In this document: positions 17,350 through 27,168 of the stretch, piece by piece
Layout: the number at the start of each line of letters is the position of its first letter
Numbering within the stretch: position 1 is the first letter of the stretch
Source of the DNA: an uncultured Pelagibacteraceae bacterium
GTDB taxonomy: Bacteria; Pseudomonadota; Alphaproteobacteria; Pelagibacterales; Pelagibacteraceae
Length of the DNA stretch: 55,647 bases
Assembly (NCBI GenBank): GCA_902620585.1
Contig: CACNJC010000009.1
Location: 1 to 55,647, forward strand
Reading direction: 5' to 3'
Translations under genes and position numbers: made by a program
Notes under the pieces: generated by a model
The model's database searches: none
Told to the model about the DNA's origin: nothing
Seen by the model: the letters and a program-made list of their open reading frames with translations, nothing else

Positions 17350-19216
17350 TATGAAAGAGTCTTAAAAAACCTCCTAATGAAATGAAAATTGCTGATATCC
17401 ATATCCACATCATAAATGGTTTTTTTTGAAATTTGATATTATAGTAATCTGATCTATCAACATTACTCATTGTTATATAATAATCTTTTAAAAAACTTGA
17501 TCTTATAGAAGCTTCATAGGTTATTGTTTTTGGATTATCATAAATTCTTATTTCTGGATAAAGAAATTGATTTAGATTTTTTTTTAAATTATTTATTTGA
17601 AATTTGCCTATAACTGCCTTGTAATTTTCAAAATCTTTTAATTTTAAATCTGTGAATTCTATAGAATAATTATCAAATTTTTTTTTTTCACCTAACTTTA
17701 GATTAAAATCTTCTTCTAAAGAAAAATTATGATTTAATCCAATGAAGAGTATCAAAAATCCAAAAGCAAGATGTGATGTAACCCTTGAAGAGTTAATTTC
17801 CTTTTTTTTAAATGATTTATTTAAATCAAGTAAGGATGAAATTATGAGAAATAATGCTGATATTATAATAAAATTTGATAGAAAGCTGTAACTGTTAAAA
17901 AAATAAGTTATAAGAAAATTTATTAGGATTGAGGCTAGTAAAATCTTGAATAACAAATTTAAATTGTAAGACTTATTTTTAATCCATTTTATCCTTGGTC
18001 CAATCGACATAAAAAATAAAAATAATACAACGATAGGAATTATTACTGTGTTGTAAAATGGTGGTCCTACCGAAACCTTATAGTCTGTTAGAACTTCTGT
18101 AAAAATTGGGTAAATTGTTCCTAATAATATTGTGATTAGATAAAAAATCATAAACCAATTGTTTATAAGAATAAAAGTTTCCCTACTATTAGAGTAAAAG
18201 CCATAGTTGCTGTTTTTAAACTTATTAAAGAAAAGAAAAACTGAGGCAAATATCATTAAACTTAAAAATATTAGAATGTACAAACCTCTTGAAGGATCAT
18301 TTGCAAAAGTATGAACTGAATTTAAAATTCCTGATCTTACCAAGAAGGTACCAGTTACACTTAAGATAAAAGTTAAAAGACAAAGAATTATAACCCAGAA
18401 ATAAAGTTGGTTTCTTTTTTCTAACACCATAATAGAATGTAATAAGGCAGACATTGCAAACCATGGTAAAAGAGATGCATTTTCAACTGGATCCCAAAAC
18501 CAGAATCCTCCCCAGCCTAATTCATAATAAGCCCATATAGAACCAGCAAGAATTCCAAGCGTTTGAAAAGACCAAGAAATTAAAACCCAATTCTTAATTG
18601 ATTGAGCAAATAATTTTCCTGAATAATTAGTTATTAAAGATGACATAGCCGCTGAAAAATAAATAGATGACCCCACAAAACCTATGTAAAGTAATGGCGG
18701 ATGTATAGCTAATGCAGGATCTTGCAAAATAGGATTTAAACCTAAACCTTCTTTTGGTGTTGGTGCAATTATACTAAAAGGATTCGAATTAAATATAAGA
18801 AAAAATAAGAATCCAAGAATTAAAATATTTTGTATTATTAAGCTTATAATCCTATAATTTTTTTGATGATTTTTGCTGTATATTAGAAAGAAAAAGGAAA
18901 AAATTGTTAGAATAATTACCCATAATAATAAGCTGCCTTCATGATTACCCCAGGTCCCAGAAATTTTGTAGAGTAATGGTTTTAGTGAATGAGAATTTTG
19001 ATAAACAGTAATTATTGAAAAATCAGAAATTATAAAAGCTGTTATTAAAGTTAAAAAACTAATTATTACGAATGTAATTTGAAATAAACAAAGTTGATAA
19101 ATTTTTTTACTAATTGTTATTTTTGAATTTTGAAATTCACCAACTGAAAAGTAAATTATTAATACTCCAAGTAATAAATTTAAAAATAGTAGTGTATTTC
19201 CAAAATTACTTAACAT
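17330..19216 (-). CDS. ccmF: Heme lyase subunit CcmF
   Basis: Polytopic inner membrane protein that transfers heme from holo-CcmE to apocytochrome c. It has 628 residues with many hydrophobic helices. The tryptophan-rich WWD signature is [12 protein letters not shown] (about 235-246), and [13 protein letters not shown] near residue 87 is also typical. It overlaps ccmE by 11 bases and ccmG by 20, so the whole ccm run is one tightly coupled operon. Confidence 0.97.
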   Translation of the reverse strand: MLSNFGNTLLFLNLLLGVLIIYFSVGEFQNSKITISKKIYQLCLFQITFVIISFLTLITAFIISDFSIITVYQNSHSLKPLLYKISGTWGNHEGSLLLWVIILTIFSFFFLIYSKNHQKNYRIISLIIQNILILGFLFFLIFNSNPFSIIAPTPKEGLGLNPILQDPALAIHPPLLYIGFVGSSIYFSAAMSSLITNYSGKLFAQSIKNWVLISWSFQTLGILAGSIWAYYELGWGGFWFWDPVENASLLPWFAMSALLHSIMVLEKRNQLYFWVIILCLLTFILSVTGTFLVRSGILNSVHTFANDPSRGLYILIFLSLMIFASVFLFFNKFKNSNYGFYSNSRETFILINNWFMIFYLITILLGTIYPIFTEVLTDYKVSVGPPFYNTVIIPIVVLFLFFMSIGPRIKWIKNKSYNLNLLFKILLASILINFLITYFFNSYSFLSNFIIISALFLIISSLLDLNKSFKKKEINSSRVTSHLAFGFLILFIGLNHNFSLEEDFNLKLGEKKKFDNYSIEFTDLKLKDFENYKAVIGKFQINNLKKNLNQFLYPEIRIYDNPKTITYEASIRSSFLKDYYITMSNVDRSDYYNIKFQKKPFMMWIWISAIFISLGGFLRLFHNAKKNY

Positions 19217-19634
19217 TTTTCTTAATTATATTCTTTAACTCTGGTGGCATGTACTTTTCATCATGTTTAGCTAATATTCTATCTGCAATGAAAAAATTTT
19301 TATCTTTTAAAATCCCTTCAGCAACTACCCCTTTACCTTCAGAAAATAGATTTGGAACTGTTCCGCTATAACTGACAAAAAGTTCGTTTTTAAAATCTGT
19401 TATAATAAAGTTTATTGCTTTGTCATTTATATTAATAGAATTTTTTTTTACCATTCCACCAACTCTCATTTTTTTACTTAGAACAATATCTTGATTTAGT
19501 TGAATATCTGTTGGCGATTTAAAATAAAGAATATTATTTGTTAAAGATTTCAAAATGAAAAAAACTGCAATCACTAAAGAAATGAGTAATAAACTAAGAA
19601 ATGATACTCTCTTTTGAACTTTTTTTGTAAGCAT
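19206..19634 (-). CDS. ccmE: Heme chaperone CcmE
   Basis: Periplasmic heme chaperone of 142 residues with an N-terminal membrane anchor (about 10-29). The heme-attachment signature is [11 protein letters not shown], with His124 as the covalent heme ligand and Tyr128 as axial ligand in known homologues. MRVGGMVKK is the usual start of the beta-barrel OB fold. Confidence 0.95.
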   Translation of the reverse strand: MLTKKVQKRVSFLSLLLISLVIAVFFILKSLTNNILYFKSPTDIQLNQDIVLSKKMRVGGMVKKNSININDKAINFIITDFKNELFVSYSGTVPNLFSEGKGVVAEGILKDKNFFIADRILAKHDEKYMPPELKNIIKKNVK

Positions 19635-19643
19635 TAAAATGCT

Positions 19644-19877
19644 TTAGATTGATTTGTTGGACGAGGCTAAAACCTGAGAGGCTATCTTAGATTTTTCTAG
19701 AACTAACTTTCTCTCTGCTTCTGATAGCTCGCTCAACTCTTTTGCAAATTCTTTTTCGTATTTCTTCAAGGTCTTATTAGTTTTATAATAAACTATTGCG
19801 CATACTATAAAAGTAGCGAAAAATGATGACCATACATAAATGCCGTATCCATTCATTGAAATAAAATTTTGAATCAT
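19644..19877 (-). CDS. ccmD: Heme exporter protein CcmD
   Basis: Small membrane protein, 77 residues, with one transmembrane helix (about 12-32) and a charged cytoplasmic tail. It releases holo-CcmE from CcmC in known systems. Identification rests on size, the MNGYGIYVWSSF start and its place between ccmC (four-base overlap) and ccmE. Confidence 0.85.
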   Translation of the reverse strand: MIQNFISMNGYGIYVWSSFFATFIVCAIVYYKTNKTLKKYEKEFAKELSELSEAERKLVLEKSKIASQVLASSNKSI

Positions 19878-20581
19878 AATCTTTTAATATTTTTTTTCTT
19901 TATTCTAATGATTTCTGTCTTGTATTTCATTAGGAAAATTAACGCACAATATAGTAATAAAACAAATAACATCAACATTAATGGTAATAACATTGAAGAA
20001 TGTACATAACTATCTCCATAAACATTTATACTTGAAGGCTGATGAAGTGTATTCCACCAGTCTACTGAATATTTAATAATTGGAATATTTATTGCTCCAA
20101 TAATTGCAATTAAGCTAGAAATTTTATTAGCTTTATATTCATCCTCAATTAATTTGTGTGCAAGAATAAATAAAACATAAAATAATGCAAGAATGACCAT
20201 AGAAGTTATCCTGGCATCCCAGGCCCACCAAGTTCCCCAAGTTGGTTGTCCCCATAAAGATCCTGTTAAAACTGCTAAACAGGTAAACATCAATCCAATT
20301 GGTGCAATACTTTTTGTAATTAGGTTTAAATTTTTAATTTTAAAAATAAAACTTAATATTGATAAAAAAGCTAAACATGTAAAAGATAATAGTCCTATCC
20401 AAGCAGAAGGAACATGTACATACATTATTCTCACACTATCACCTTGTAAATAATCTGGGGGTGATAGTACTAAGGCAAATGTCATCGCAATTATCAAAAT
20501 AATAAAAAAAATTGAATTGATAAAATTTATTAATTTCTCTATCCAGTAAAAAATTTTGCTAGGATTTATTAAGTCAAACAT
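19874..20581 (-). CDS. ccmC: Heme handling protein CcmC
   Basis: Six-helix inner membrane protein that loads heme onto CcmE. It has 235 residues, with the WWD signature WGQPTWGTWWAWDAR (about 110-124) and flanking histidines (HVPSAW, about 56-61). ccmA and ccmB, which often precede ccmC, are not in this window; the upstream gene is hspQ after a 182-base gap holding a structured element. Confidence 0.96.
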   Translation of the reverse strand: MFDLINPSKIFYWIEKLINFINSIFFIILIIAMTFALVLSPPDYLQGDSVRIMYVHVPSAWIGLLSFTCLAFLSILSFIFKIKNLNLITKSIAPIGLMFTCLAVLTGSLWGQPTWGTWWAWDARITSMVILALFYVLFILAHKLIEDEYKANKISSLIAIIGAINIPIIKYSVDWWNTLHQPSSINVYGDSYVHSSMLLPLMLMLFVLLLYCALIFLMKYKTEIIRIKKKNIKRL

Positions 20582-20624
20582 ATCTTCTGACTACTATAAT
20601 ATTATTTTTATGTGAAGTATGAAT

Positions 20625-20690
20625 TTAAGCCTAATTGAGAATTGAGAGGGAGTTAAGAAGTATGAGTTAATCCCCAATTAGGCGAGAACG
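20625..20690 (-). ncRNA. Candidate structured RNA upstream of ccmC
   Basis: GCCTAATTG at 20629-20637 pairs perfectly with CAATTAGGC at 20675-20683. Inside, GGG(A)GTTAA (20648-20656) pairs with TTAATCCC (20667-20674) around a ten-base loop, with a ten-base one-sided internal loop between the stems. The stretch is GC-richer than its surroundings and lies in a gap between two minus-strand genes. It contains no ORF longer than eight codons. It may be a ccmC leader or a small RNA; I know no family that matches, and the strand is assumed from the flanking genes. Confidence 0.35.
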
Positions 20691-20763
20691 ACTAACGTTA
20701 ATGAAAATCTTTGTCATAGATTTGAATGAATATTGTTAAATTTGAGGCAAAATCAAATTGCTA

Positions 20764-21087
20764 TTAATTTGATATTTTAAAATAACTTGATCCTTTTTTC
20801 CCGGAGAAAACTTCTTCGATAAGGGGGTGTTTTACTGGCTCCTTGGACTTGTCCAACAGTAGGTTCTGTTCTGAAACATACGCCTCATAAGTTACGTCGT
20901 TACTTTCAGCAAGCAAATGATAAAAAGGTTGATCCTTCCTTGGTCTTACTTCTTTAGGTATTGACTGATACCATTCTTCTGAATTGTTAAACTCAAAATC
21001 AACATCATAGATAATACCCCTAAAGTCAAAGTGCCTATGTTTTACAACTTCGCCTATTGAGAATTTTGCATTGTTGCTGGATGCCAT
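20764..21087 (-). CDS. hspQ: Heat shock protein HspQ (YccV-like)
   Basis: Small protein of 107 residues with the hemimethylated-DNA-binding/YccV fold. In E. coli HspQ modulates DnaA stability and Lon specificity. Seen here: FSIGEVVKHRHFDFRGIIYDVD at the N-terminus and QPFYHLLAE followed by YVSEQNLL, all typical. The short N-terminal lead before the domain is normal. It is divergent from the YciB-like gene. Confidence 0.9.
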   Translation of the reverse strand: MASSNNAKFSIGEVVKHRHFDFRGIIYDVDFEFNNSEEWYQSIPKEVRPRKDQPFYHLLAESNDVTYEAYVSEQNLLLDKSKEPVKHPLIEEVFSGKKGSSYFKISN

Positions 21088-21163
21088 AACTAATAATTAA
21101 TAATTTTTTTGTTAAAATCAATATCTAATTTATAAAAAATTTATTATATGTTAAATATATTGT

Positions 21164-21709
21164 GTGAATAAGTCTTTTTTAAAATTTATTACTGATTTCG
21201 GACCATTATTAATTTTTTTTACTGTCTATTATAAAAGTGGAAATAACCTGATTGTCGCAATTCCTCCTCTAATTGTTGCAACTATTATTGCAGTTGGCAT
21301 TGTTTACTTTGTTGAGAAAAAGATACCTTATGTGCCTTTAATTGGAGGTATCATTATTACATTGTTTGGAGGATTGACTTTATATTTCAATAATCCAGTT
21401 TTTATTTATATGAAACCTACTATTGTAAATATAATTTTTGCTTTAATATTATTAGGAAGTAATATTTTTTTCGGCAAAAATTTTTTAAAGTTTTTTTTGC
21501 AAACCGCGTTTCAATTAAGTGAATCAGGATGGAATAAATTAAACTTTAGATGGGCTTATTTTTTTATTTTTTTGGCGATTTTAAACGAGATAGTTTGGAG
21601 AACTCAACCGGAGTCGACATGGGTAAATTTTAAAGTTTGGGGCATTTTGCCAATTACGTTCTTATTTACTGCTTTACAAATACCGTTAATCAATAAACAC
21701 AAATTATGA
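21164..21709 (+). CDS. YciB/IspA-type inner membrane septation protein
   Basis: Integral membrane protein of 181 residues with about five or six helices. FGPLLIFFTVYY at the start and the ESGWNKLNFRWAYFFIFLAILNEIVWR motif region (key residues G, W, N, L) identify the intracellular septation protein A family, involved in envelope synthesis and cell division. It begins with GTG; no ATG gives the conserved N-terminus. The stop overlaps the next gene's ATG (ATGA). Confidence 0.9.
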   Translation: MNKSFLKFITDFGPLLIFFTVYYKSGNNLIVAIPPLIVATIIAVGIVYFVEKKIPYVPLIGGIIITLFGGLTLYFNNPVFIYMKPTIVNIIFALILLGSNIFFGKNFLKFFLQTAFQLSESGWNKLNFRWAYFFIFLAILNEIVWRTQPESTWVNFKVWGILPITFLFTALQIPLINKHKL

Positions 21710-22053
21710 GAAATATTAAACTAGTTATAAATAACAGTTTTAAAAAAAATAATAAGGAAAGATTTTTTATAAAAAAGGAACTCCAAAGCATATTAAATCT
21801 TTATGCTAAAATGGTATCAAATGGTTCATGGAAGGATTATTCTTTTTCCTCTTGTGCAAGAGAAATTTCTTTTGACGTTTATCAAAGAGCATCGGAAAAA
21901 CCATTTTTGAGAATTACAAAAAATCTTAAGCCTAATTATTTAAATGAAAAATTTTTAATAAAAGATAGAAACGGAAACGTTATTAAAAAATCGGAAAACT
22001 TAAGTCAGTTAATTAATAAAACAAGCTGGAGTAAATTAAGATTAGTAAAATAA
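21706..22053 (+). CDS. DUF2794 family protein
   Basis: Conserved alphaproteobacterial protein of unknown function, 115 residues. Family features seen are FFIKKELQSILNLYAKMV, followed by GSWKDYSF and VYQRASEKPFLRI. It is soluble with no signal peptide. It is translationally coupled to the YciB-like gene and convergent with the Bax inhibitor-1 gene, whose stop begins on the next base. Confidence 0.8.
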   Translation: MRNIKLVINNSFKKNNKERFFIKKELQSILNLYAKMVSNGSWKDYSFSSCAREISFDVYQRASEKPFLRITKNLKPNYLNEKFLIKDRNGNVIKKSENLSQLINKTSWSKLRLVK

Positions 22054-22803
22054 TTATCTTCTTTGACCGAAAAGTCTAAGAAGCATTATGAATAAATTAA
22101 TGAAATCCAAATAAAGAGTAAGAGCGCCCATAACAGCTTTTTTGCCCATTAACTCACCGCTATCGCTAACTAAATACATGTTCTTAATCTTTTGAGTATC
22201 ATAAGCTGTGAGACCTACAAATATTAAAACTCCAATTATAGAAATAACAAAATACATCATCGTAGATTTCATGAAGATATTTACTAGCGAAGCAATTATA
22301 ATTCCAAATAGACCCATTATTAAAAATGAGCCTAATTTTGTTAAATCTCTTTTAGTTGTGTAACCATAAATACTCATCGCTCCAAATGTTCCAGCGGTAA
22401 TAAAGAAGACTCTAGTTATACTTGCTCCAGTGTAGATTAAGAATATTGATGAAAGTGAAGCTCCCATCAAAGCTGCAAAAACCCAAAAAGTTGTCTGAGC
22501 CTTTGCCGCAGACATTTTCGCTATACCAAAACTCATATAAAAGACTACCGCTAAAGGAGCTAACATTATAACCCACTTCAAGCCTGATGCATAAATTGTA
22601 TTCCCGAAATTAGTTAATCCAATTATTTGGTTACCTTCTGATACTACTGCCATCTTGAAAAAAGCTAGCGCGATAAATCCAGTTAATAAAACACCAGACG
22701 CCATATAGTTGTAAACTTTTAGCATGTAGGCTCTAAGACCTTGGTCTATTATAGCTTCTGAAGCTGATGATCTTACCGTGGTTGATTGTTTGTTAAATTC
22801 CAT
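22054..22803 (-). CDS. Bax inhibitor-1/YccA family membrane protein
   Basis: Seven-helix inner membrane protein of 249 residues. The N-terminal soluble segment (about 1-25) is followed by the first helix in the YNYMASGVLLTGFIAL context, and the family hallmark TAYDTQKIKN lies near the C-terminus. Relatives include YccA, an FtsH modulator, and calcium-leak channels such as BsYetJ. Specific function is unknown. Confidence 0.9.
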   Translation of the reverse strand: MEFNKQSTTVRSSASEAIIDQGLRAYMLKVYNYMASGVLLTGFIALAFFKMAVVSEGNQIIGLTNFGNTIYASGLKWVIMLAPLAVVFYMSFGIAKMSAAKAQTTFWVFAALMGASLSSIFLIYTGASITRVFFITAGTFGAMSIYGYTTKRDLTKLGSFLIMGLFGIIIASLVNIFMKSTMMYFVISIIGVLIFVGLTAYDTQKIKNMYLVSDSGELMGKKAVMGALTLYLDFINLFIMLLRLFGQRR

Positions 22804-22879
22804 AGTAACAATATATGAATTTTTATTAACTTTTCAATAGACAATAATTACTTTAAATATTCAATTATATAACATTTTT

Positions 22880-23917
22880 ATGAAATTCAAAAAATTAGGA
22901 AATACCGATCTAAGCGTAAGTTTAATTTGTCTTGGAACTATGACTTGGGGAACCCAAAATACTGAAAAAGATGCTTATGAGCAAATGGATTATTCCATTG
23001 ACCAAGGTGTGAATTTTTTTGACACAGCAGAGTTGTACTCAGTTCCGCCTACGGCTGAGTCTTATGGAAAGACAGAAATAATAATTGGCAATTGGTTTGA
23101 AAAAAGAAAAAATAGAGATAAAATTATCTTAGCGTCTAAAGTTGCCGGCCCTGGTTTAGATTGGATTAGAGGTGGCAAGAAAAACTATAATGAAAAAGGT
23201 TTAGCTGAGGCAATTGATGGAAGTCTTAAAAGACTAAAAACAGATTATATAGATTTATATCAGTTACATTGGCCAGAAAGATCTACAAACACCTTTGGCA
23301 GACGAGAGTATTCGATAAATAAGAATGAAGGAACTTGGAACGATTTTGAAAATATTTTACATGCTTTGGAAAAGTTTATTAAAAGTGGAAAAATTAGGCA
23401 CGTAGGTCTCTCTAATGAAACTCCATATGGTCTTTCAAAATATTTAGAATTATCAAAGCATAAAAACTTACCTAGAATGGTTTCAGTGCAAAATCCTTAT
23501 AGCTTAGTAAATAGAACCTACGAAGTAGGTATGTCAGAAATATCTATTAGAGAAAAATGTGGTTTACTAGTTTACTATCCTTTAGCTTCAGGAGCTTTAT
23601 CCGGAAAATATAGAAACGGCCAAATGCCGAAAAATGCAAGGATGTCGTTATTTAAAGGTTGGGAAAGAATGATAAATCCTTTAGCAATGAAAGCATATGA
23701 CGAATATTACAAATTAGCTAAGGAAATCAATATTACTATGGTTCAACTTGCTCAGGCTTTTGTAAATTCTAGGCCTTTTGTAACAAGCAATATTATTGGA
23801 GCTACAACTATGGATCAGTTAAAAGAAAATATCGGAAGTATAAATATCAAATTAAATGAGGAAGCATTGGAAAAGATCAATATTATACATAATAACAATC
23901 CCAATCCTGCTCCTTAA
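22880..23917 (+). CDS. Aldo/keto reductase (Tas-like)
   Basis: NADPH-dependent carbonyl reductase of the AKR superfamily, 345 residues. The TIM-barrel active-site set is visible: Asp and Tyr in FFDTAELYSV (about 47-56), Lys in ILASKVAG, and His in YQLHWPER. The length and FKKLGNTDLSVSLICLGTMTWG opening (key GTMTWG) match the Tas subgroup. The substrate is unknown. Confidence 0.9.
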   Translation: MKFKKLGNTDLSVSLICLGTMTWGTQNTEKDAYEQMDYSIDQGVNFFDTAELYSVPPTAESYGKTEIIIGNWFEKRKNRDKIILASKVAGPGLDWIRGGKKNYNEKGLAEAIDGSLKRLKTDYIDLYQLHWPERSTNTFGRREYSINKNEGTWNDFENILHALEKFIKSGKIRHVGLSNETPYGLSKYLELSKHKNLPRMVSVQNPYSLVNRTYEVGMSEISIREKCGLLVYYPLASGALSGKYRNGQMPKNARMSLFKGWERMINPLAMKAYDEYYKLAKEINITMVQLAQAFVNSRPFVTSNIIGATTMDQLKENIGSINIKLNEEALEKINIIHNNNPNPAP

Positions 23918-23961
23918 TTCAAACCATTGAAATAGCTTATTTTTAGTATAAAAATAAATTT

Positions 23962-24462
23962 ATGTTATTAAAAAAAATTTTTGTATTATTTTTTCTCATC
24001 ACTTTCTCTTTAAGCGCTTTAGCTAATACTCCTAGATCGACAGGTAAATATAAAAATTGGGAAAGTTTTACAGTAGAAACTGACAAAGGAAAAATTTGTT
24101 TCGCCCAAACTTTGCCAACAAAAAGAGCTCCGGCTTCTATAAAAAGAGACAAATCGAAATTATTTGTGACTTTCAGACCATCAGAAAACATCACAGATGA
24201 AGTAAGTTTAACCAGTGGACATGTTTACAAATCCTCAACAGTTACTGCTAGTTCTGGAAAAAAAAGATATTCATTTTTCTCTCAGAAAAACTTCGCTTGG
24301 TTGCTTGATGATCAGGAAGAGAAAAATTTTATTAAATTGATGAAAAGAGCAACTAATCTAATTGTTAAAGCGAGAATGGCTAATGGAGCTGAAACTACTG
24401 ACCATTACTCAATGATGGGATTTACTAAAGCATACAACACTGCAAAAAAAACTTGCAACTAA
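23962..24462 (+). CDS. Invasion-associated locus B (IalB)-like secreted protein
   Basis: Periplasmic or secreted protein of 166 residues. It has a signal peptide (about 1-21, ending near SALANT), then YKNWESFTVETDKGKICFA, which resembles the IalB domain start (W..C pattern), and the domain's later AWLLDDQEEKNFIKLMK region. Cysteines near positions 52 and 165 could form a disulfide. IalB relatives are widespread in alphaproteobacteria and not specific to pathogens. It directly abuts argG. Confidence 0.7.
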   Translation: MLLKKIFVLFFLITFSLSALANTPRSTGKYKNWESFTVETDKGKICFAQTLPTKRAPASIKRDKSKLFVTFRPSENITDEVSLTSGHVYKSSTVTASSGKKRYSFFSQKNFAWLLDDQEEKNFIKLMKRATNLIVKARMANGAETTDHYSMMGFTKAYNTAKKTCN

Positions 24463-25644
24463 ATGAAAAAAATTGTTTTAGCCTACTCTGGCGGACTTGA
24501 TACATCAATAATTCTTAAATGGCTTCAAGAAAATTATAAAGCTGAGGTAATAGCTTATACCTCAGATATTGGTCAGGTCATGAACAAAAGAAAAATTATT
24601 GAGAATGCAAAAAGATTAGGTGTAAAAAATATTATTATTGAAGATCTCAAGAATGAATTTGTGAAAAATTATGTATTTCCAATGGTGAGGGCACATGCAG
24701 TTTATGAGGGTGTCTACCTACTTGGAACTTCCATCGCTAGACCTTTAATTGCTAAAAGACAAATTGCTATCGCAAAAAAATTTAAAGCATTTGCTGTTTC
24801 TCATGGAGCAACTGGTAAAGGGAATGATCAAGTAAGATTTGAATTAGGGTACGCTTTTTTTGGAAAAAAAATTAAAGTAATTGCTCCTTGGAGAAAATGG
24901 AAATTACAATCCAGAACTGATCTAATTCAATATGCTAAAAAAAATAATATTCCTATCCCAAAAGATAAAAAAGGTGCTCCACCATTTTCAGTTGATGATA
25001 ATATCTTTCATACTTCCACTGAAGGAAAAGTTCTAGAAAATCCAAAAAATTCTGCTCCAGAATTTATTTTTCAAAGAACAGTTTCACCAGAAAAAGCTCC
25101 GAATAAAAAAACTAAATTAAAAATTTCTTTTAAGAATGGAGATCCAATCTCAATAAATGGCAGAAAATTAAAACCTGAAAAACTTTTAGAAAAATTGAAT
25201 TTATTGGCTGGAAAAAATGCTGTGGGTAGAGTTGATTTAGTAGAGAATAGATTTATAGGTATTAAATCAAGGGGTGTTTATGAAACTCCAGGCGGTACAG
25301 TATTATATATAGCTCATAGAGCTATTGAATCAGTTACATTAGACAAAGATACAGTTCATAACAAAGAAAGAGTAATGCCTGAGTATGCAGAATTGGTTTA
25401 CAACGGTTATTGGTTTTCTAAAAAAAGAATAAAACTTCAAAAAATAATTGACAAAAAAAGAGGCCAAGTGTCAGGTGATGTGGTGTTAAGTCTGTATAAA
25501 GGGAACGTAACAATTTTATCTAGAAGGACAAAAAATAAAGCTTATTCAATGAAAAAAGTTTCTTTTGAGGAAAATAAATCTTTCAATAAGTCTAAAGTGG
25601 AAAAGTTTATTAAATATCACTCTAAACAGTTATATAAATCTTAA
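24463..25644 (+). CDS. argG: Argininosuccinate synthase
   Basis: Condenses citrulline and aspartate with ATP in arginine synthesis. It has 393 residues. The ATP-binding P-loop is AYSGGLDTS (6-14), with GATGKGNDQVRFE (about 126-138) for citrulline/aspartate binding. Length and motifs are standard. The start codon immediately follows the stop of the IalB-like gene. Confidence 0.97.
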   Translation: MKKIVLAYSGGLDTSIILKWLQENYKAEVIAYTSDIGQVMNKRKIIENAKRLGVKNIIIEDLKNEFVKNYVFPMVRAHAVYEGVYLLGTSIARPLIAKRQIAIAKKFKAFAVSHGATGKGNDQVRFELGYAFFGKKIKVIAPWRKWKLQSRTDLIQYAKKNNIPIPKDKKGAPPFSVDDNIFHTSTEGKVLENPKNSAPEFIFQRTVSPEKAPNKKTKLKISFKNGDPISINGRKLKPEKLLEKLNLLAGKNAVGRVDLVENRFIGIKSRGVYETPGGTVLYIAHRAIESVTLDKDTVHNKERVMPEYAELVYNGYWFSKKRIKLQKIIDKKRGQVSGDVVLSLYKGNVTILSRRTKNKAYSMKKVSFEENKSFNKSKVEKFIKYHSKQLYKS

Positions 25645-25665
25645 AATTCTGATAATATTTATCAA

Positions 25666-26052
25666 ATGAATTCAATGATTCGAAATATTCAATTAGTAGC
25701 AGTTATATTTGTATTGGTTGCAACAGTGATTGCATTTTTTCTTGAAATAAGAGATATGTATATTGATCAAGACATAGAGCTAGCTGATCTTTTACTTCTT
25801 TTTATTTATATAGAAGTAATCGGTTTGGTAAGATCTTATTGGGAAACCCGATCAATAAGAATTTCTTATCCTTTGGTGATAGCAATAACTGCACTAGCAC
25901 GTTTCATAATTCTTCAAGATAAAGAGGGAGATCCAACAAATTTACTTTATATTTCAGGAGCAATTTTAATTGTTGCTTTAGCTACTGTAGTAATAAGATT
26001 TAGAAATAGTAAATTTTTGAACCTTGATAAGTCTAAATCAAACGAGCTTTAA
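25666..26052 (+). CDS. PsiE-family membrane protein
   Basis: Small inner membrane protein, 128 residues, with about four hydrophobic helices. LADLLLLFIYIEVIGLVRSYW and the arginine/isoleucine segment ITALARFIIL fit the phosphate-starvation-inducible PsiE family. The name does not prove phosphate control here. Its 3' end overlaps the convergent folD gene by 20 bases. Confidence 0.75.
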   Translation: MNSMIRNIQLVAVIFVLVATVIAFFLEIRDMYIDQDIELADLLLLFIYIEVIGLVRSYWETRSIRISYPLVIAITALARFIILQDKEGDPTNLLYISGAILIVALATVVIRFRNSKFLNLDKSKSNEL

Positions 26053-26875
26053 AACACTCTAGAGTATTTTTTAGCAAACAGGCAATTGTCATCGGACCAA
26101 CTCCTCCTGGTACAGGAGTAATTGCTTTTGCTTTTTCTTTTACTTCCTCAAATTGTACATCACCAACAATTTTGTTTTCAAATTTATTTATACCTACATC
26201 TATTACTATAGACCCCTCTTTAACCCAGTCTTTTTTGACAATATTAGGAACACCTATCGCAACAACTAAAATGTCGGCTTTAGAACATTCTTCTTTAATA
26301 TTTCTTGTCTTTGAATGAACTATAGTAACTGTACAATTTTCTTTAAGTAAAAGTTGAGCCATAGGTTTTCCGTTTAAGTTGGATCTGCCCACTATTACAG
26401 CGTGTTTTCCAGACAAATTTTTCTCAATTTTTTTAATTAGTAAAGAGCATCCAAGGGGAGTACAGGGAGTAATAGCGTGATAGCCTGATGCTAAATTCCC
26501 AACATTAACTGGATGAAATCCGTCAACGTCTTTTGAAGGGTGTATTAAATTTATAATTTTTTCTTTGTTAATTTGTTTTGGAAGAGGAAGCTGGACTAAA
26601 ATTCCAGATACTTTGCTATCTTCATTTAACTCAATAATTTTTTTTAGTACTTCATTTTCAGACACATCTTCAGGATATCTTATTATATTTGAGTCTATTC
26701 CAACTTCTTTAGAATTTTTTACTTTATTTTTAACGTAAATCTCACTTGGAGCATAATTTCCAATTAATATTACGGATAGTGTAGGAATTTTTTTAGTTTT
26801 TTTTTGTAATAAACTTATTTCTTCTTTTATTTTATCTCTTAAAACTTTTGCCTCTGTTTTTCCATCAATAATCAT
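26033..26875 (-). CDS. folD: Bifunctional methylenetetrahydrofolate dehydrogenase/cyclohydrolase
   Basis: Converts 5,10-methylene-THF to 10-formyl-THF in one-carbon metabolism. It has 280 residues. Family motifs: VGIDSNI near 50, VQLPLPKQIN, KDVDGFHPVNVG, the NADP site GRSNLNGKPMAQLL and the C-terminal PGGVGPMTIACLL. One-carbon metabolism is prominent in SAR11, which oxidises methylated compounds. Confidence 0.96.
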   Translation of the reverse strand: MIIDGKTEAKVLRDKIKEEISLLQKKTKKIPTLSVILIGNYAPSEIYVKNKVKNSKEVGIDSNIIRYPEDVSENEVLKKIIELNEDSKVSGILVQLPLPKQINKEKIINLIHPSKDVDGFHPVNVGNLASGYHAITPCTPLGCSLLIKKIEKNLSGKHAVIVGRSNLNGKPMAQLLLKENCTVTIVHSKTRNIKEECSKADILVVAIGVPNIVKKDWVKEGSIVIDVGINKFENKIVGDVQFEEVKEKAKAITPVPGGVGPMTIACLLKNTLECFKARLI

Positions 26876-26877
26876 AA

Positions 26878-27168
26878 TTAAAATAATGTTGGTGCTAAAA
26901 ATTCAAATACTAAATTTCTTAAGAACATTAACCCCAAAATTAATACTACAGGAGATATGTCTATTGAGCCTAGATTTGGAAGAAATCTTCTAATATAATC
27001 TAAAGGTGGGCTTGTTAATCTATGAGAAACATCCAATAAAGAGTAAACAAATCTATTTGATGTATTTAAAATATTGAATGCTACAAGCCAGCTAATTATA
27101 ACGTGAATTATCAAAACCCAAATATAAAGATTTATAATATTATCAAATAATATAAGAACTGATTTCAT
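26878..27168 (-). CDS. YggT family membrane protein
   Basis: Small inner membrane protein of 96 residues with two hydrophobic segments (about 12-32 and 70-90). The intervening SHRLTSPPLDYIRRFLP is the YggT-family motif (P-L-x-x-I-R-x-x-L-P). The function is unclear; relatives act in envelope or osmotic processes. It lies two bases from folD and one base into the MscS gene. Confidence 0.85.
   Translation of the reverse strand: MKSVLILFDNIINLYIWVLIIHVIISWLVAFNILNTSNRFVYSLLDVSHRLTSPPLDYIRRFLPNLGSIDISPVVLILGLMFLRNLVFEFLAPTLF

Noticed and set aside
20582-20763. 6S RNA, tmRNA or SRP RNA in the hspQ-ccmC gap
   Set aside because: None of their conserved sequences (for example the SRP GGAAGGAAGC apical loop) is present; only the generic two-stem structure is supported.
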